A stretch of 64,000 bases of DNA from NCBI RefSeq assembly GCF_021044935.1, contig NZ_JAJNMP010000003.1, positions 248,001 through 312,000 on the forward strand, written 5' to 3'. The position numbers and the translations under genes were made by a program. Each line of letters opens with the position of its first letter. Position 1 is the stretch's first letter. Positions 8,736 to 16,367 of the stretch are shown here, piece after piece. Source of the DNA: Agromyces cavernae. Its GTDB lineage: Bacteria; Actinomycetota; Actinomycetes; Actinomycetales; Microbacteriaceae. The notes under the pieces are model-generated. The model saw only the letters and a program-made list of their open reading frames with translations, ran no database searches and was not told the DNA's origin.

Positions 8736-9463
8736 CGCATCACGTCCCCGCCGGAGAGCACGACGGTCTCGCCCGTCATGAACGCGACGTTCCCGCCGCT
8801 CAGGAGCCAGACCCAGTCGGCGATCTCACTGGGCTGCGCGACCCGCCCGAGCGGGATCGACGCGGCAGCGGCATCCATCCGGCCGGTCGCCGCATTGCCG
8901 GGCGTGGCGACCCAGCCGGGCGCGATGCCGTTGACGCGGATGCCCGCGGGCGCGAGCTCGAGCGCGAGCGACTTGGTGATCATGACGACGGCGGCCTTCG
9001 ACGCGCCGTACAGCAGCTGCCCCGGCGAGACCGTGAACGCGTCGACCGAGGCGAAGTTCACGATCGCCGAGCCCTCGCGGAGACGGGGCCGCGCGGCGGC
9101 GGTGACGTTGAGCACGCCGAGCACGTTGATGTCGAAGATGCGACGGAATGTCGCGTCGTCGTAGGTGTCGAGCGTCGTCGGCGGGTAGACGCCGGCGATG
9201 TTGGCGACCGCGTCGATCGCGGCGCCCTCGGGCAGCACGGCATCGACCGCGGCGGCGACAGCCTCACGATCGCGAACGTCGGCGACCACGGGCAGGAACG
9301 TGCCTGCGGTTCCGTTCGAGCCGACAGCCGCCTGGTCGGGCTCTGCCGCGACCACGTCGAGGCCGACGACCGTCCAGCCGCGGCGGAGGAAGGCCTCGGT
9401 GGTCGAGAGTCCCATTCCCGATGCGGCGCCCGTGACGATGACGGTGCCTGTGTTGTCCTGCAT
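8732..9463 (-). CDS. SDR-family oxidoreductase, first gene of the catabolic run
   Basis: A 243-residue short-chain dehydrogenase. It has TGAASGMG at residues 10-17, NIAG in place of NNAG, catalytic Ser in NFASVD, and YGASK. The start at 9463 (MQDNTGTVIVTG) is preferred because it places the cofactor loop at the usual distance and has GGAGG upstream; the longer frame would add 22 non-homologous residues. It faces the LysR gene across about 120 bases that contain the only AT-rich stretch of the locus, so this is the likely operon head. Confidence 0.9.
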   Translation of the reverse strand: MQDNTGTVIVTGAASGMGLSTTEAFLRRGWTVVGLDVVAAEPDQAAVGSNGTAGTFLPVVADVRDREAVAAAVDAVLPEGAAIDAVANIAGVYPPTTLDTYDDATFRRIFDINVLGVLNVTAAARPRLREGSAIVNFASVDAFTVSPGQLLYGASKAAVVMITKSLALELAPAGIRVNGIAPGWVATPGNAATGRMDAAAASIPLGRVAQPSEIADWVWLLSGGNVAFMTGETVVLSGGDVMR

Positions 9464-9524
9464 GTGCTGCGCGTCCTCCGGTTCGTGGTGTTGGAAACCC
9501 AGTGCACCAGCCGAGGATTCACAG

Positions 9525-9587
9525 GACAATACTTAATCCGCGATGCTAGATATAGGCAGAACCTTGAGGAGAGAGGACCGCGACATC
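9525..9587. promoter_or_regulatory. Divergent promoter/operator region for LysR and the SDR-ABC-FMO run
   Basis: Positions 9525-9556 are AT-rich (for example ACAATACTTAATC and TAGATATAGG) within a very GC-rich sequence, as expected for overlapping divergent promoters controlled by a LysR protein. GAGGAGAGAGGA at 9567-9578 is the ribosome binding site for the GTG at 9588. I do not see an unambiguous pair of -35/-10 boxes. Confidence 0.5.
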
Positions 9588-10511
9588 GTGCTTCCGACCA
9601 TCCGCCAGCTGGAGTACTTCATCTCGGCCGCGCACCTCGGCACGTTCGCGAGTGCCGCCGCCGAGCACCGCATCGCGCAGCCGAGCCTGTCGGAGCAGAT
9701 CAGCGTGCTCGAGCGCTCGCTCGAGGTCCCACTGTTCACGCGCACCTCGCGACGGCTGCTGCTGACGGATGCGGGCAAGCAGCTGCTCCCCCTCGCCGAG
9801 CAGACGGTGGCCGATATGCGCGAGTTCGCGGAGTGGAGCCGACGGGTTCGCTCGATCGAAGAGGGCACGGTCTCGTTCGGCACGTTCAACAGCGCGCACC
9901 TCTACCTGTTGACCGACTTGATCAGCGAGTTCCATGAGCTGCACCCCGGCGTGCGCATTCACGTGGTGGGGCTCAACTCGTCGGAGGTCGCCGACGGCGT
10001 ACGCGAGGGCAGACTCGAGGCCGGGCTCGTGCAGCTGCCGGTCGACGACCGCGAGCTCGAGGTCACGCCGTCGGTCTTCGCCGACCAGGTGGTGTACGTC
10101 TCGAGACGGCCCGAGCACACGCGCGAGCCCGTCGGCATCCGCACGCTCGCGCAGCGTCCACTCATCCTCTCGGAGGCACGCTGGTCGTACGACGACCCGC
10201 TGCGCGTCTCGCTCCTCGAGCGTGCCCAGCGCGAAGGCATCATCCTCGAACCCATCGTCGAGGTCGAGTTCCAGACGCACGCGCTCGAACTGGCCGCCGA
10301 GGGGGTCGGCGACTCGCTCGTGTCGTACCACGTCGGCCGCTCCCTCATCGCCGAGCGGGGAATGACCTGGGCGCCGCTCGACCCGCCGATCGAGGAGCAC
10401 TACGCGTTCGTCACCCGCCGCGGCGGTGCGATCTCTCCTGCAACCGGCCAGTTCATGCGGCTCGCCCACCGCATCCTTCGGCGGATCGCAGGGTCGGACG
10501 GTTCCGGCTGA
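9588..10511 (+). CDS. LysR-family transcriptional regulator
   Basis: A 307-residue regulator with an N-terminal winged helix (TIRQLEYFISAAHLGTFASAAAEHRIAQPSLSEQI, where the recognition helix follows AQPSLS) and a C-terminal periplasmic-binding-like effector domain. The GTG at 9588 is chosen over the ATG at 9543 because of the strong GAGGAGAGAGGA sequence nine bases upstream and because it gives the normal LysR N-terminus. It is transcribed away from the SDR-ABC-FMO run and very probably controls it in response to the imported substrate. Confidence 0.9.
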   Translation: MLPTIRQLEYFISAAHLGTFASAAAEHRIAQPSLSEQISVLERSLEVPLFTRTSRRLLLTDAGKQLLPLAEQTVADMREFAEWSRRVRSIEEGTVSFGTFNSAHLYLLTDLISEFHELHPGVRIHVVGLNSSEVADGVREGRLEAGLVQLPVDDRELEVTPSVFADQVVYVSRRPEHTREPVGIRTLAQRPLILSEARWSYDDPLRVSLLERAQREGIILEPIVEVEFQTHALELAAEGVGDSLVSYHVGRSLIAERGMTWAPLDPPIEEHYAFVTRRGGAISPATGQFMRLAHRILRRIAGSDGSG

Positions 10512-10562
10512 CAGGACCCGTAGCGCGAAAGCCAGGACACCGCGTCGGGCAGAGACCCGCAG

Positions 10563-11087
10563 TCATGAAGCGAGTCGGAACTCCAACGCGGCGAGCGCCT
10601 CGCGCGCCTGCGTCGAGTCCGACCCTTCGGCAACGGCGACGAGCGCAGCGCGCCAGGCGGCCGCGAGAACCCGACCGAGAACGGGAGACGCCGGAGTCGT
10701 CGTGGCATTCAGCAGTTCAGCCAGGCGGTCGTGATCTGCCCCCGCCGGCGGGTCGCCGAGGATGCGGAGGAAGCCCTCGCGGACGGCGAAGTCGAATCCG
10801 ATGAGCAACGCGGCCATCACGGCCGTCGAGCGGCCGGATGGGGCCGGGGATGCCGCGATGGCGCCCTCCATGCGATCGAGCATGCGCTGCTCGACATCGT
10901 CGCGCACGAAGGCGTACAACCCGAGCTTGCTGCCGAAGTGGTGGTAGAGCGCGCCGGTCGTGACAGTCGCCGCCGCTGCCAGCTCTCCCACCGTGACCTC
11001 GTCGAAGGGGCGTGCCCCGAACTCCTGCACAGCGGCGAGCGCGAGCCTGCCCTTGGGGGAGGTCGATATCGGAATCCACTCGCGCAC
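10563..11087 (-). CDS. TetR-family regulator
   Basis: A 174-residue repressor-like protein with an N-terminal HTH (FDEVTVGELAAAATVTTGALYHHFGSKLGLYAFV) and a variable ligand domain. The GTG start at 11087 appears leaderless: CATTAT stands six bases upstream and no Shine-Dalgarno is visible. That -10 box lies inside a perfect 15-bp inverted repeat at 11093-11107, which suggests autorepression. It is divergent from the VOC-family gene, the likely target. Confidence 0.88.
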   Translation of the reverse strand: MREWIPISTSPKGRLALAAVQEFGARPFDEVTVGELAAAATVTTGALYHHFGSKLGLYAFVRDDVEQRMLDRMEGAIAASPAPSGRSTAVMAALLIGFDFAVREGFLRILGDPPAGADHDRLAELLNATTTPASPVLGRVLAAAWRAALVAVAEGSDSTQAREALAALEFRLAS

Positions 11088-11092
11088 ACAAC

Positions 11093-11107
11093 CATAATGG
11101 CGTTATG
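11093..11107. promoter_or_regulatory. Palindromic TetR operator
   Basis: CATAA-TGGCG-TTATG is a perfect inverted repeat between the TetR start (11087) and the VOC start (11146). It overlaps the predicted -10 box of tetR, so binding would block transcription of the repressor and probably of the divergent gene. Confidence 0.6.
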
Positions 11108-11145
11108 CTGTCCACAAATCCAATTACGACACGGAAGGATGCGCC

Positions 11146-11496
11146 ATGAAGCTCGAGTTCCTGTTCGTTCCGACCTCCGACCTGAGCGCCTCGCTCGACC
11201 TCTACCGCGACGGCCTCGGCTTCACCGAGGTGTGGCGCGAGGGCGAGGCGACGGTCGCCCTCGCCCTGCCGGGCTCCGATGTACAGCTCATGCTCGATTC
11301 CCACGACCCCGACGCCCCGATCGGGCCGCTGTTCGTCGTCGACAGCGTCGAGGCGTTCCACGCCGCCCGCCCCGAGACGCTCACCGTGCTCGAAGCACCC
11401 GGCGAGATCCCTGGCGGCTACATGGCCACCTACCAAGACCCGGGTGGTGCGACCATCTACGTCATGGACCAGGCGACCGACGCCGGCGGGCAATAG
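11146..11496 (+). CDS. VOC-family (glyoxalase/bleomycin resistance-like) protein
   Basis: A 116-residue metal-dependent beta-alpha-beta-beta-beta fold protein. The pattern LEFLFVPTSDLSASLDLYRDGLGF opens the module, and GGYMATYQDPGGATIYVMD gives the conserved second metal-side strand. Members include glyoxalases, dioxygenases and drug-binding resistance proteins; which applies here cannot be told. GGAAGGA precedes the ATG. Its stop codon lies in the loop of a hairpin shared with the convergent lysE-like gene. Confidence 0.85.
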   Translation: MKLEFLFVPTSDLSASLDLYRDGLGFTEVWREGEATVALALPGSDVQLMLDSHDPDAPIGPLFVVDSVEAFHAARPETLTVLEAPGEIPGGYMATYQDPGGATIYVMDQATDAGGQ

Positions 11497-11509
11497 TCAC
11501 CCGCCGGCG
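11481..11509. terminator. Shared bidirectional terminator with both stop codons in its loop
   Basis: CGCCGGCGGG at 11481-11490 pairs perfectly with CCCGCCGGCG at 11500-11509. The 9-base loop holds the TAG of the VOC gene and the reverse-strand TGA of the LysE gene, so the two convergent genes end with zero bases between them. Confidence 0.75.
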
Positions 11510-12159
11510 AGATGCGACACCTGCTCGACGACGAGTACGACAGCAAGCACGATCATCGCAGCGCCTGAGATGCGCGAGATGGTGCGCACCGCCGACGGCC
11601 GCACTCGGAGCACCGTTCTCGCGCCCACACCCACGACCGAGTAGACGAGTGCACAGCTCGCCACGAAGATGAGGCCGAGCACGGCGAGCTGCACGGGAAT
11701 CGGCCAGGCGCTCGCCGCATCGGTGAACTGCGGAAGGAGAACGACCAGGACGAGCAGCCCCTTCGGGTTCAGTCCGCTGACGCCGGCGCCCTGGGCGAGG
11801 CGCCGCCACGGCCGCGTGCCGGGAGCGGCGGCCGATTCCGCTGTGTCGCGGAGCCCCGTCGCATCAGCCGCGACGAGCGAAGGCGGGTGCGTGAGCACGC
11901 GGATTCCGAGATACGACAGGTAGCCCGCGGCCGCGAACGTGAGCCCGATGAGCACCCACGGCAGTGCGGCCACCGCAGCGCCGACCCCCACCGCGACCGC
12001 GGCGACCGCCGCCAAGTATCCGACGAGGATGCCTCCGAGCGACGGAACGATCGTGCGATCGCGCATCCCCGCGTCGATGATGTAGGCCCAATCCGGACCA
12101 GGCACGAGCACCATGAGCGTCATCATGCCCCAGCATGCGAGCAGCAGCTCCGTGTTCAT
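11497..12159 (-). CDS. LysE-family amino-acid exporter
   Basis: A 220-residue membrane protein of the LysE/RhtB superfamily, which exports amino acids or related small molecules. The N-terminal signature MVLVPGPDWAYIIDAGMRDR matches the family GPD region. Further hydrophobic helices cover GILVGYLAAVAAVAVGVGAA, VLIGLTFAAAGYLSYLGIRV and two C-terminal segments. GGGAGGG precedes the ATG. It is divergent from an Lrp/AsnC-type regulator, the usual partner of such exporters. Confidence 0.9.
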   Translation of the reverse strand: MNTELLLACWGMMTLMVLVPGPDWAYIIDAGMRDRTIVPSLGGILVGYLAAVAAVAVGVGAAVAALPWVLIGLTFAAAGYLSYLGIRVLTHPPSLVAADATGLRDTAESAAAPGTRPWRRLAQGAGVSGLNPKGLLVLVVLLPQFTDAASAWPIPVQLAVLGLIFVASCALVYSVVGVGARTVLRVRPSAVRTISRISGAAMIVLAVVLVVEQVSHLAGG

Positions 12160-12263
12160 GCCGCGCCCTCCCGTCGTCCGATACGACGAAACTACGCAAG
12201 AACCAGCAGAATAGGCTGCCGTGTTTCTCCCCCAGTGGCGGCACGCGTGGAAGAATTCACCCC

Positions 12264-12716
12264 ATGGACGCCATTGATCGGAGAATCCTTGCTGAACTGC
12301 AGCAGGACGGCCGCCTGAGCCTCACCGACCTCGCCGCGCGCGTGCAGCTCAGCATGTCGCCGACACATCGGCGGCTGCACGCGCTCGAGGCCTCGGGAGC
12401 GATCACGGGGTACCGGGCCGTCATCGACCCCGAGGTGGTCGGGCTCGGGTTCGGCGCCCTCGTGTTCGTCACGATGGAGCAGGCGAATCGCGCGACCATC
12501 TTGGAGTTCGATGCCGCCGTGGCCGAGATCCCCGAAGTCATCCAGGCGCTGCGACTCTTCGGCGACCCCGACTACCTGCTGCGCGTGGCCGTGCCCGACC
12601 TGCCGGCCTACCAACGGCTGTGGGACGAACGACTCTCGGCCCTGCCGGGTGTTCGCCGCGTCGAGTCGACCCTGGTCATGAAGACGATCGTCGACGACCG
12701 GCCGCTGCCGATCTGA
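12264..12716 (+). CDS. Lrp/AsnC-family regulator
   Basis: A 150-residue feast/famine regulator. The HTH is at residues 1-55 (MDAIDRRILAELQQDGRLSL, then LAARVQLSMSPTHRRLHALE). The C-terminal RAM domain binds the amino-acid effector. The ATG at 12264 is at the canonical family start; there is no clear ribosome binding site, and AAGAAT seven bases upstream may be the -10 of a leaderless message. It probably activates the divergent lysE-like gene when its amino acid accumulates. Confidence 0.9.
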   Translation: MDAIDRRILAELQQDGRLSLTDLAARVQLSMSPTHRRLHALEASGAITGYRAVIDPEVVGLGFGALVFVTMEQANRATILEFDAAVAEIPEVIQALRLFGDPDYLLRVAVPDLPAYQRLWDERLSALPGVRRVESTLVMKTIVDDRPLPI

Positions 12717-12786
12717 CGGCGATCGCGGGTCATTCGGTCCGGGCGCGCCGAACGGATCGTGCGGCGGAATCTCACAGACAGTGCGG

Positions 12787-12813
12787 TACAATATTCAACA
12801 GATCGAATTATCT
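12787..12813 (+). promoter_or_regulatory. Promoter and candidate autoregulatory site of the XRE/nucleotidyltransferase pair
   Basis: TACAAT at 12787-12792 is a good -10 box in an AT-rich island. It is followed by AATATTC-AACAGATC-GAATTAT, an imperfect inverted repeat with a perfect ATTC/GAAT core, just before the ribosome binding site (GGAG). The placement fits autorepression by the XRE protein. Confidence 0.45.
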
Positions 12814-12823
12814 GGAGCAGATC

Positions 12824-13399
12824 ATGACCGCCGGAACGCTCGTACGCTCGGCTCGCAAGAGTCGTCGGCTCACGCAGGCAAACCTCGGGCGCCGAGCACA
12901 CTTGACGCAGTCGCACCTCTCGCTCATCGAGGGAGATCGTCAGAACCCGTCGTTCGAGACCGTCGAGCGCGCGCTCCGGGGCGCCGGCCACCGCCTGGTC
13001 GCCGTCCCAACACTCCGCGACGACGCCGCCGCGATCGCCCCCGAGATCCGAGCCGACCTGGGATTCGGACGACCCGAGCGAGCACTTCGACGGTTCATCC
13101 AGTTGAACGACGACCTGTCTGCAGAGCACGGCGCCATACGATTCGCGCTCGCGATCACCGAGCCCGAGTCGACGGGCTCCAAGCAGTGGGATGCCGCGAT
13201 AGCAGCGCTCGTCGCGCATCACTTGGCGGCAGAGCACCTGCCAGTCCCCCAATGGGCTACGCACCCATCGCGCTTCTTGAAGCGCGCCTGGGTCTTCGGG
13301 GTCGGGCCGTACGCACTGCCTCCCGAACCCGATCGCGTCCCGGCGGCATTCCTTGAGCGGCGCATCCTCATCGACCAAGACACCCTGCGCAGCGTATGA
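12824..13399 (+). CDS. XRE-type HTH antitoxin-like protein
   Basis: A 191-residue protein with an XRE helix-turn-helix at residues 5-60 (LVRSARKSRRLTQANLGRRA followed by HLTQSHLSLIEGDRQNPSFETVERAL) and a less conserved C-terminal region of about 120 residues. GGAG with seven bases of spacing precedes the ATG. Its TGA overlaps the ATG of a nucleotidyltransferase gene by four bases, the layout of antitoxin-toxin pairs in which the first gene represses the operon. The base composition is slightly less GC-rich than its neighbours. Antitoxin function is inferred from context only. Confidence 0.75.
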   Translation: MTAGTLVRSARKSRRLTQANLGRRAHLTQSHLSLIEGDRQNPSFETVERALRGAGHRLVAVPTLRDDAAAIAPEIRADLGFGRPERALRRFIQLNDDLSAEHGAIRFALAITEPESTGSKQWDAAIAALVAHHLAAEHLPVPQWATHPSRFLKRAWVFGVGPYALPPEPDRVPAAFLERRILIDQDTLRSV

Positions 13400-13980
13400 C
13401 CCTCTTCGATCGCGACCTGCTCGAGGAGGGCTTGCGTCAGCTTGTCGCTCGGCTTCAGGAATCGGGCGTCCGAAGCGGCATCCGGATCGTCGGCGGCGCC
13501 GCCCTCGCCCTCCGCTACTTCGATCGGGAATCGACCGTCGATATCGATGCGCACTTCATCGGGCCTACCGGAGTCGTCGAGGAAGCTGCCAGTGCGATCG
13601 CGCGAGCAAACGGCTGGCCCGACGACTGGCTCAACCGCAAGGCAGCGGGCTTCATACCCGAGTACGGGGCAAGGCCAGTGAAGTGGCTGACGCTTCATGA
13701 CGACGCCGATGTGGTCATCGAGGTCGCGTCGCCCGAAGCGCTGCTGGCGATGAAACTCAAGGCCAACCGGCCCGGCCGCGATGAGACGGACGCCGCGAAG
13801 CTGATGGCGATCTGCGGTATCGCCGCTCTTGACGAGGCCGAACAGCTCTATGAGGAGCACTACTCGGGTGAGGTTCTCCCCGACCGCGCGATCAGGATGG
13901 TCGAGATGATCCTTCGGGTCGGGGTGCCCGACGTGCCGCCTCGACCGCCCGAAGTCGACATCGCACCGCGTACCGGCTGA
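13396..13980 (+). CDS. Nucleotidyltransferase of the AbiEii/DUF6036 kind (possible toxin)
   Basis: A 194-residue protein with the minimal polymerase-beta-like signature: GGAALALRYFDRESTVDID, where GG binds nucleotide and DID coordinates metal, at residues about 31-50. A helical tail includes KLKANRPGRDETDAAKLMAI, a segment shared by DUF6036-type proteins. AbiEii-like relatives are toxins or abortive-infection proteins that modify tRNA or other targets. It is co-translated with the XRE protein (ATGA overlap). Toxicity is an inference. Confidence 0.75.
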   Translation: MTLFDRDLLEEGLRQLVARLQESGVRSGIRIVGGAALALRYFDRESTVDIDAHFIGPTGVVEEAASAIARANGWPDDWLNRKAAGFIPEYGARPVKWLTLHDDADVVIEVASPEALLAMKLKANRPGRDETDAAKLMAICGIAALDEAEQLYEEHYSGEVLPDRAIRMVEMILRVGVPDVPPRPPEVDIAPRTG

Positions 13981-13998
13981 GGGACGCTGTCGCGGCCC

Positions 13999-14424
13999 CT
14001 ACGCGTCGCGCGCGCCGTGCCGCAGCATGAGGATGAGCGGCACTCCCGCTGCCAGGTGCATGATTCCGAGTGCCACCTTGGTGGCGATCGTGGCGTCGAG
14101 GAGCGCGAGCGGCGGAAGGGAGAGCACGAGCACCGCTATTGCGATGACGGTCCAGATCGTACGCGCCCGCGGGGTGCGTCGTTCGAGCAGCGCGAGCACT
14201 CCCCACGCGGCGAGGGCGAGGGGTATGGTGCTGACGATCACGAGCGGGACGTCGATCGTCAGCGTGCCGATCGCCGGACTGGTGACCTCGAAGCCGACAC
14301 CCGCAACGGATGCGACGATCCACACGACGATCGGCGCCGCCACGGCGACCGCGATGGCGAGCAATCGGTGGCGAATACGAGCCGCGGCGGACGGGCGATC
14401 ACGGGTGTCGAGTTCGGCGGTCAT
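13999..14424 (-). CDS. DUF6069-like four-helix membrane protein
   Basis: A 141-residue protein with four hydrophobic segments near residues 22-45, 58-80, 92-112 and 118-135 and a polar N-terminus. It resembles the DUF6069 family, whose function is unknown. AAGGAG precedes the ATG at 14424; upstream in-frame starts would overlap the sigma factor gene and are rejected. It is divergent from an ECF41-type sigma factor and is a plausible target of it. Confidence 0.7.
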   Translation of the reverse strand: MTAELDTRDRPSAAARIRHRLLAIAVAVAAPIVVWIVASVAGVGFEVTSPAIGTLTIDVPLVIVSTIPLALAAWGVLALLERRTPRARTIWTVIAIAVLVLSLPPLALLDATIATKVALGIMHLAAGVPLILMLRHGARDA

Positions 14425-14518
14425 GTCGGTTCTCCTTCGGGTGCGCGGTACGCGAGATGAGATCTGAGGGCGAACTGCCTTCACTTCACTGACACGCGGC
14501 GCTGCGAGAATGTGACGG

Positions 14519-15400
14519 ATGACCCGACTCGAGGAGTTCACGACCGGATTCGAGGCGCACCGCGACCATCTTCGAGCGGTGGCGTACCGCATGCTCGGAT
14601 CGCTCAGCGAGAGCGACGACGCCGTGCAGCAGACGTGGCTCCGAGCGAGCCGGGCGAACACCGACGACGTGCGCAACCTCGGCGGTTGGCTGACCACGGT
14701 CGTCGCCCGGGTGTGCCTGAACATGCTGCGCGCCCGGGCCGCTCGCCCCGAGACATCCCTCGCCGTGCACATGCCCGATCCCATCGTGAGCCCCGTCGAA
14801 GGCTCCGATCCCGCATACCAGGCCGAGCTCGCCGATTCGGTCGGACTCGCACTCCTCGTGGTGCTCGACCGACTCACGCCCGACGAGCGGCTCGCGTTCG
14901 TGCTTCACGACACCTTCTCGGTGCCGTTCGACGAGATCGCATCGATCCTCTCGTCCACGCCGGCGGCAGCACGCCAGCTCGCAAGCCGCGCCAGGCGCGC
15001 CGTGAAGCAGGCGCCCGCGCCCGATCGGGATCCGGCGCGCCAGCACGAGGTCGTCGACGCGTTCTTCGCCGCCTCTCGAGACGGCGACTTCGAGGCACTC
15101 GTCGCCCTGCTGAATCCCGACGTCGTGCTCCGGTCCGACGGCGGGCCCGGGCGTCCCGACGTCTCGGCGGTGCTGCGCGGTGCACAGCAGGTCGCCGGCA
15201 ACGCCACCGCCTACGCCGTGTACGCGCCGTCGGCTCGGCGCGCGCTCGTCAACGGCATGCCGGGCGCCCTCATCGGCACCCGTCAAGATCCGGTGGCGGT
15301 CCTGGCGTTCACGGTGAACGACGGAATGATCGTCGCGATCGACGTGCTCGCCGACCCCGACCGCCTGCGCGCCCTGGCCCGTTCGACCTGGATCGACTGA
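14519..15400 (+). CDS. ECF41-type sigma factor with C-terminal SnoaL-like domain
   Basis: A 293-residue extracytoplasmic-function sigma factor. Sigma-2 covers residues about 8-75 (HLRAVAYRMLGSLSESDDAVQQTWLR) and sigma-4 about 105-165 (LTPDERLAFVLHDTFSVPFDEIA). It is followed by a fused NTF2/SnoaL-like domain from about 175. The ECF41 landmarks are visible in variant form: NPDV, DGGPGRP and ADPDRL. In this group the C-terminal domain acts in place of an anti-sigma factor. No oxidoreductase or carboxymuconolactone decarboxylase partner gene, usual for the group, lies beside it; the divergent neighbour is the DUF6069 protein. Confidence 0.88.
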   Translation: MTRLEEFTTGFEAHRDHLRAVAYRMLGSLSESDDAVQQTWLRASRANTDDVRNLGGWLTTVVARVCLNMLRARAARPETSLAVHMPDPIVSPVEGSDPAYQAELADSVGLALLVVLDRLTPDERLAFVLHDTFSVPFDEIASILSSTPAAARQLASRARRAVKQAPAPDRDPARQHEVVDAFFAASRDGDFEALVALLNPDVVLRSDGGPGRPDVSAVLRGAQQVAGNATAYAVYAPSARRALVNGMPGALIGTRQDPVAVLAFTVNDGMIVAIDVLADPDRLRALARSTWID

Positions 15401-15439
15401 CAGGACTGGCGGTGCCGGCGGGTGGGTGCCGTCGACCGC

Positions 15440-15754
15440 TCAGAGCCCCTCGGCGATCTCCTTGATCGCGGCGAGGCGGCGGTCCCACTCGGCACCGATG
15501 GCGTCGAGCCGATGCGCGGTGTCGCTCAGCTGCGAGCCGATGACCCGATAGCGCACCTCCCGCCCGACACGGATCGGCTCGACGAGACCGACGTCCTGCA
15601 GCACAGCGAGGTGTTTCGCGATCGCCTGGCGGGTCACCGGCAGGCGCCCGGCGAGGGCAGACGCCGACGCGTCGCCCTCGCCGAGTGCCGCCAGGATGCT
15701 CCACCTGGTCTCGTCCCCGAGTGCGGCGAACACCGGCACCAGCGTCGTCGTCAC
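15440..15754 (-). CDS. ArsR-family winged-helix regulator
   Basis: A 104-residue repressor with the ArsR fold: FAALGDETRWSILAALGEGDASASALAGRL, then the recognition region PVTRQAIAKHLAVLQDVGLV and the wing VGREVRYRV. It has no cysteine metal site. The GTG start overlaps the stop of the SRPBCC gene by four bases (GTGA), so the regulator is the second gene of a two-gene operon. Such pairs are common, with the regulator controlling its own operon. Two matching operators lie upstream of the first gene. Confidence 0.9.
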   Translation of the reverse strand: MTTTLVPVFAALGDETRWSILAALGEGDASASALAGRLPVTRQAIAKHLAVLQDVGLVEPIRVGREVRYRVIGSQLSDTAHRLDAIGAEWDRRLAAIKEIAEGL

Positions 15755-16227
15755 GCGTCGCCCTCGAGCAGGGCGACGAGCTTGTCGAGCTCGGAGACCC
15801 AACCTTCGCCGTGGCTCGCCATGTTGGCTGCCGGGTCGGACGTACGGTCGAAGCCGGTCTCGACGACGGTGAGCTCGGTGCCGTCGGCCACCGGCTCGAG
15901 CGTGAAGGTGAACACGGTCGCGTGGTCGTCGAGCTCCTCGGGCAGCACGCCGCTCGCGTCGTCGTTGCCCCAGCGGTACGACACGCTGCGCGGGGCTTCC
16001 AGTGCCTCGACGCGGATCGGGACCGAGCCGTAGTCGGGGAACGTGATCGTGCCCTTTGCGCCGACGCCCGCGCGGTCGAGCACGGTGCGCCCGAACCATC
16101 GCGAGATGTGCTCGGGTTCGGTGACGGCGACCCATACCTTCTCGATGGGGGCGGCGATGCGGATGGTTCGCCGAACGCTGAACGTTCCTTCGTCGATGAC
16201 GGATGCCTCGTTGTCGGTCATGCTCAC
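15751..16227 (-). CDS. SRPBCC (AHSA1-type) domain protein
   Basis: A 158-residue protein with a START-like hydrophobic-ligand cavity fold: VRRTIRIAAPIEKVWVAVTEPEHISRWFG at residues about 18-46, then GWVSELDKLVALLEG near the end. The GTG at 16227 has AAAGGA nine bases upstream and is chosen; the ATG two codons later (16221) is equally possible in sequence. It is co-translated with the ArsR-type repressor. The ligand is unknown. Confidence 0.85.
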   Translation of the reverse strand: MSMTDNEASVIDEGTFSVRRTIRIAAPIEKVWVAVTEPEHISRWFGRTVLDRAGVGAKGTITFPDYGSVPIRVEALEAPRSVSYRWGNDDASGVLPEELDDHATVFTFTLEPVADGTELTVVETGFDRTSDPAANMASHGEGWVSELDKLVALLEGDA

Positions 16228-16252
16228 AATGATCAGTCCTTTCATGTTTGTC

Positions 16253-16303
16253 TGCAACTTCATGGTTGCATGTTGTACGGACACACGCAACCCTTTGGTT
16301 GCA
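16253..16303. promoter_or_regulatory. Two 18-bp palindromic operators for the ArsR-type repressor
   Basis: TGCAACTTCATGGTTGCA (16253-16270) and CGCAACCCTTTGGTTGCA (16286-16303) share the pattern YGCAAC-N6-GTTGCA. Their starts are 33 bp apart, close to three helical turns. They lie just upstream of the SRPBCC-ArsR operon and within about 65 bp of the divergent oxidase gene at 16368, so they may control both. Confidence 0.75.
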
Positions 16304-16367
16304 CACCAATCGACGCAATGTGTCCGTGTCGAATGACATGAGGCGCGAAGCGCATGAAGATCGAGGG

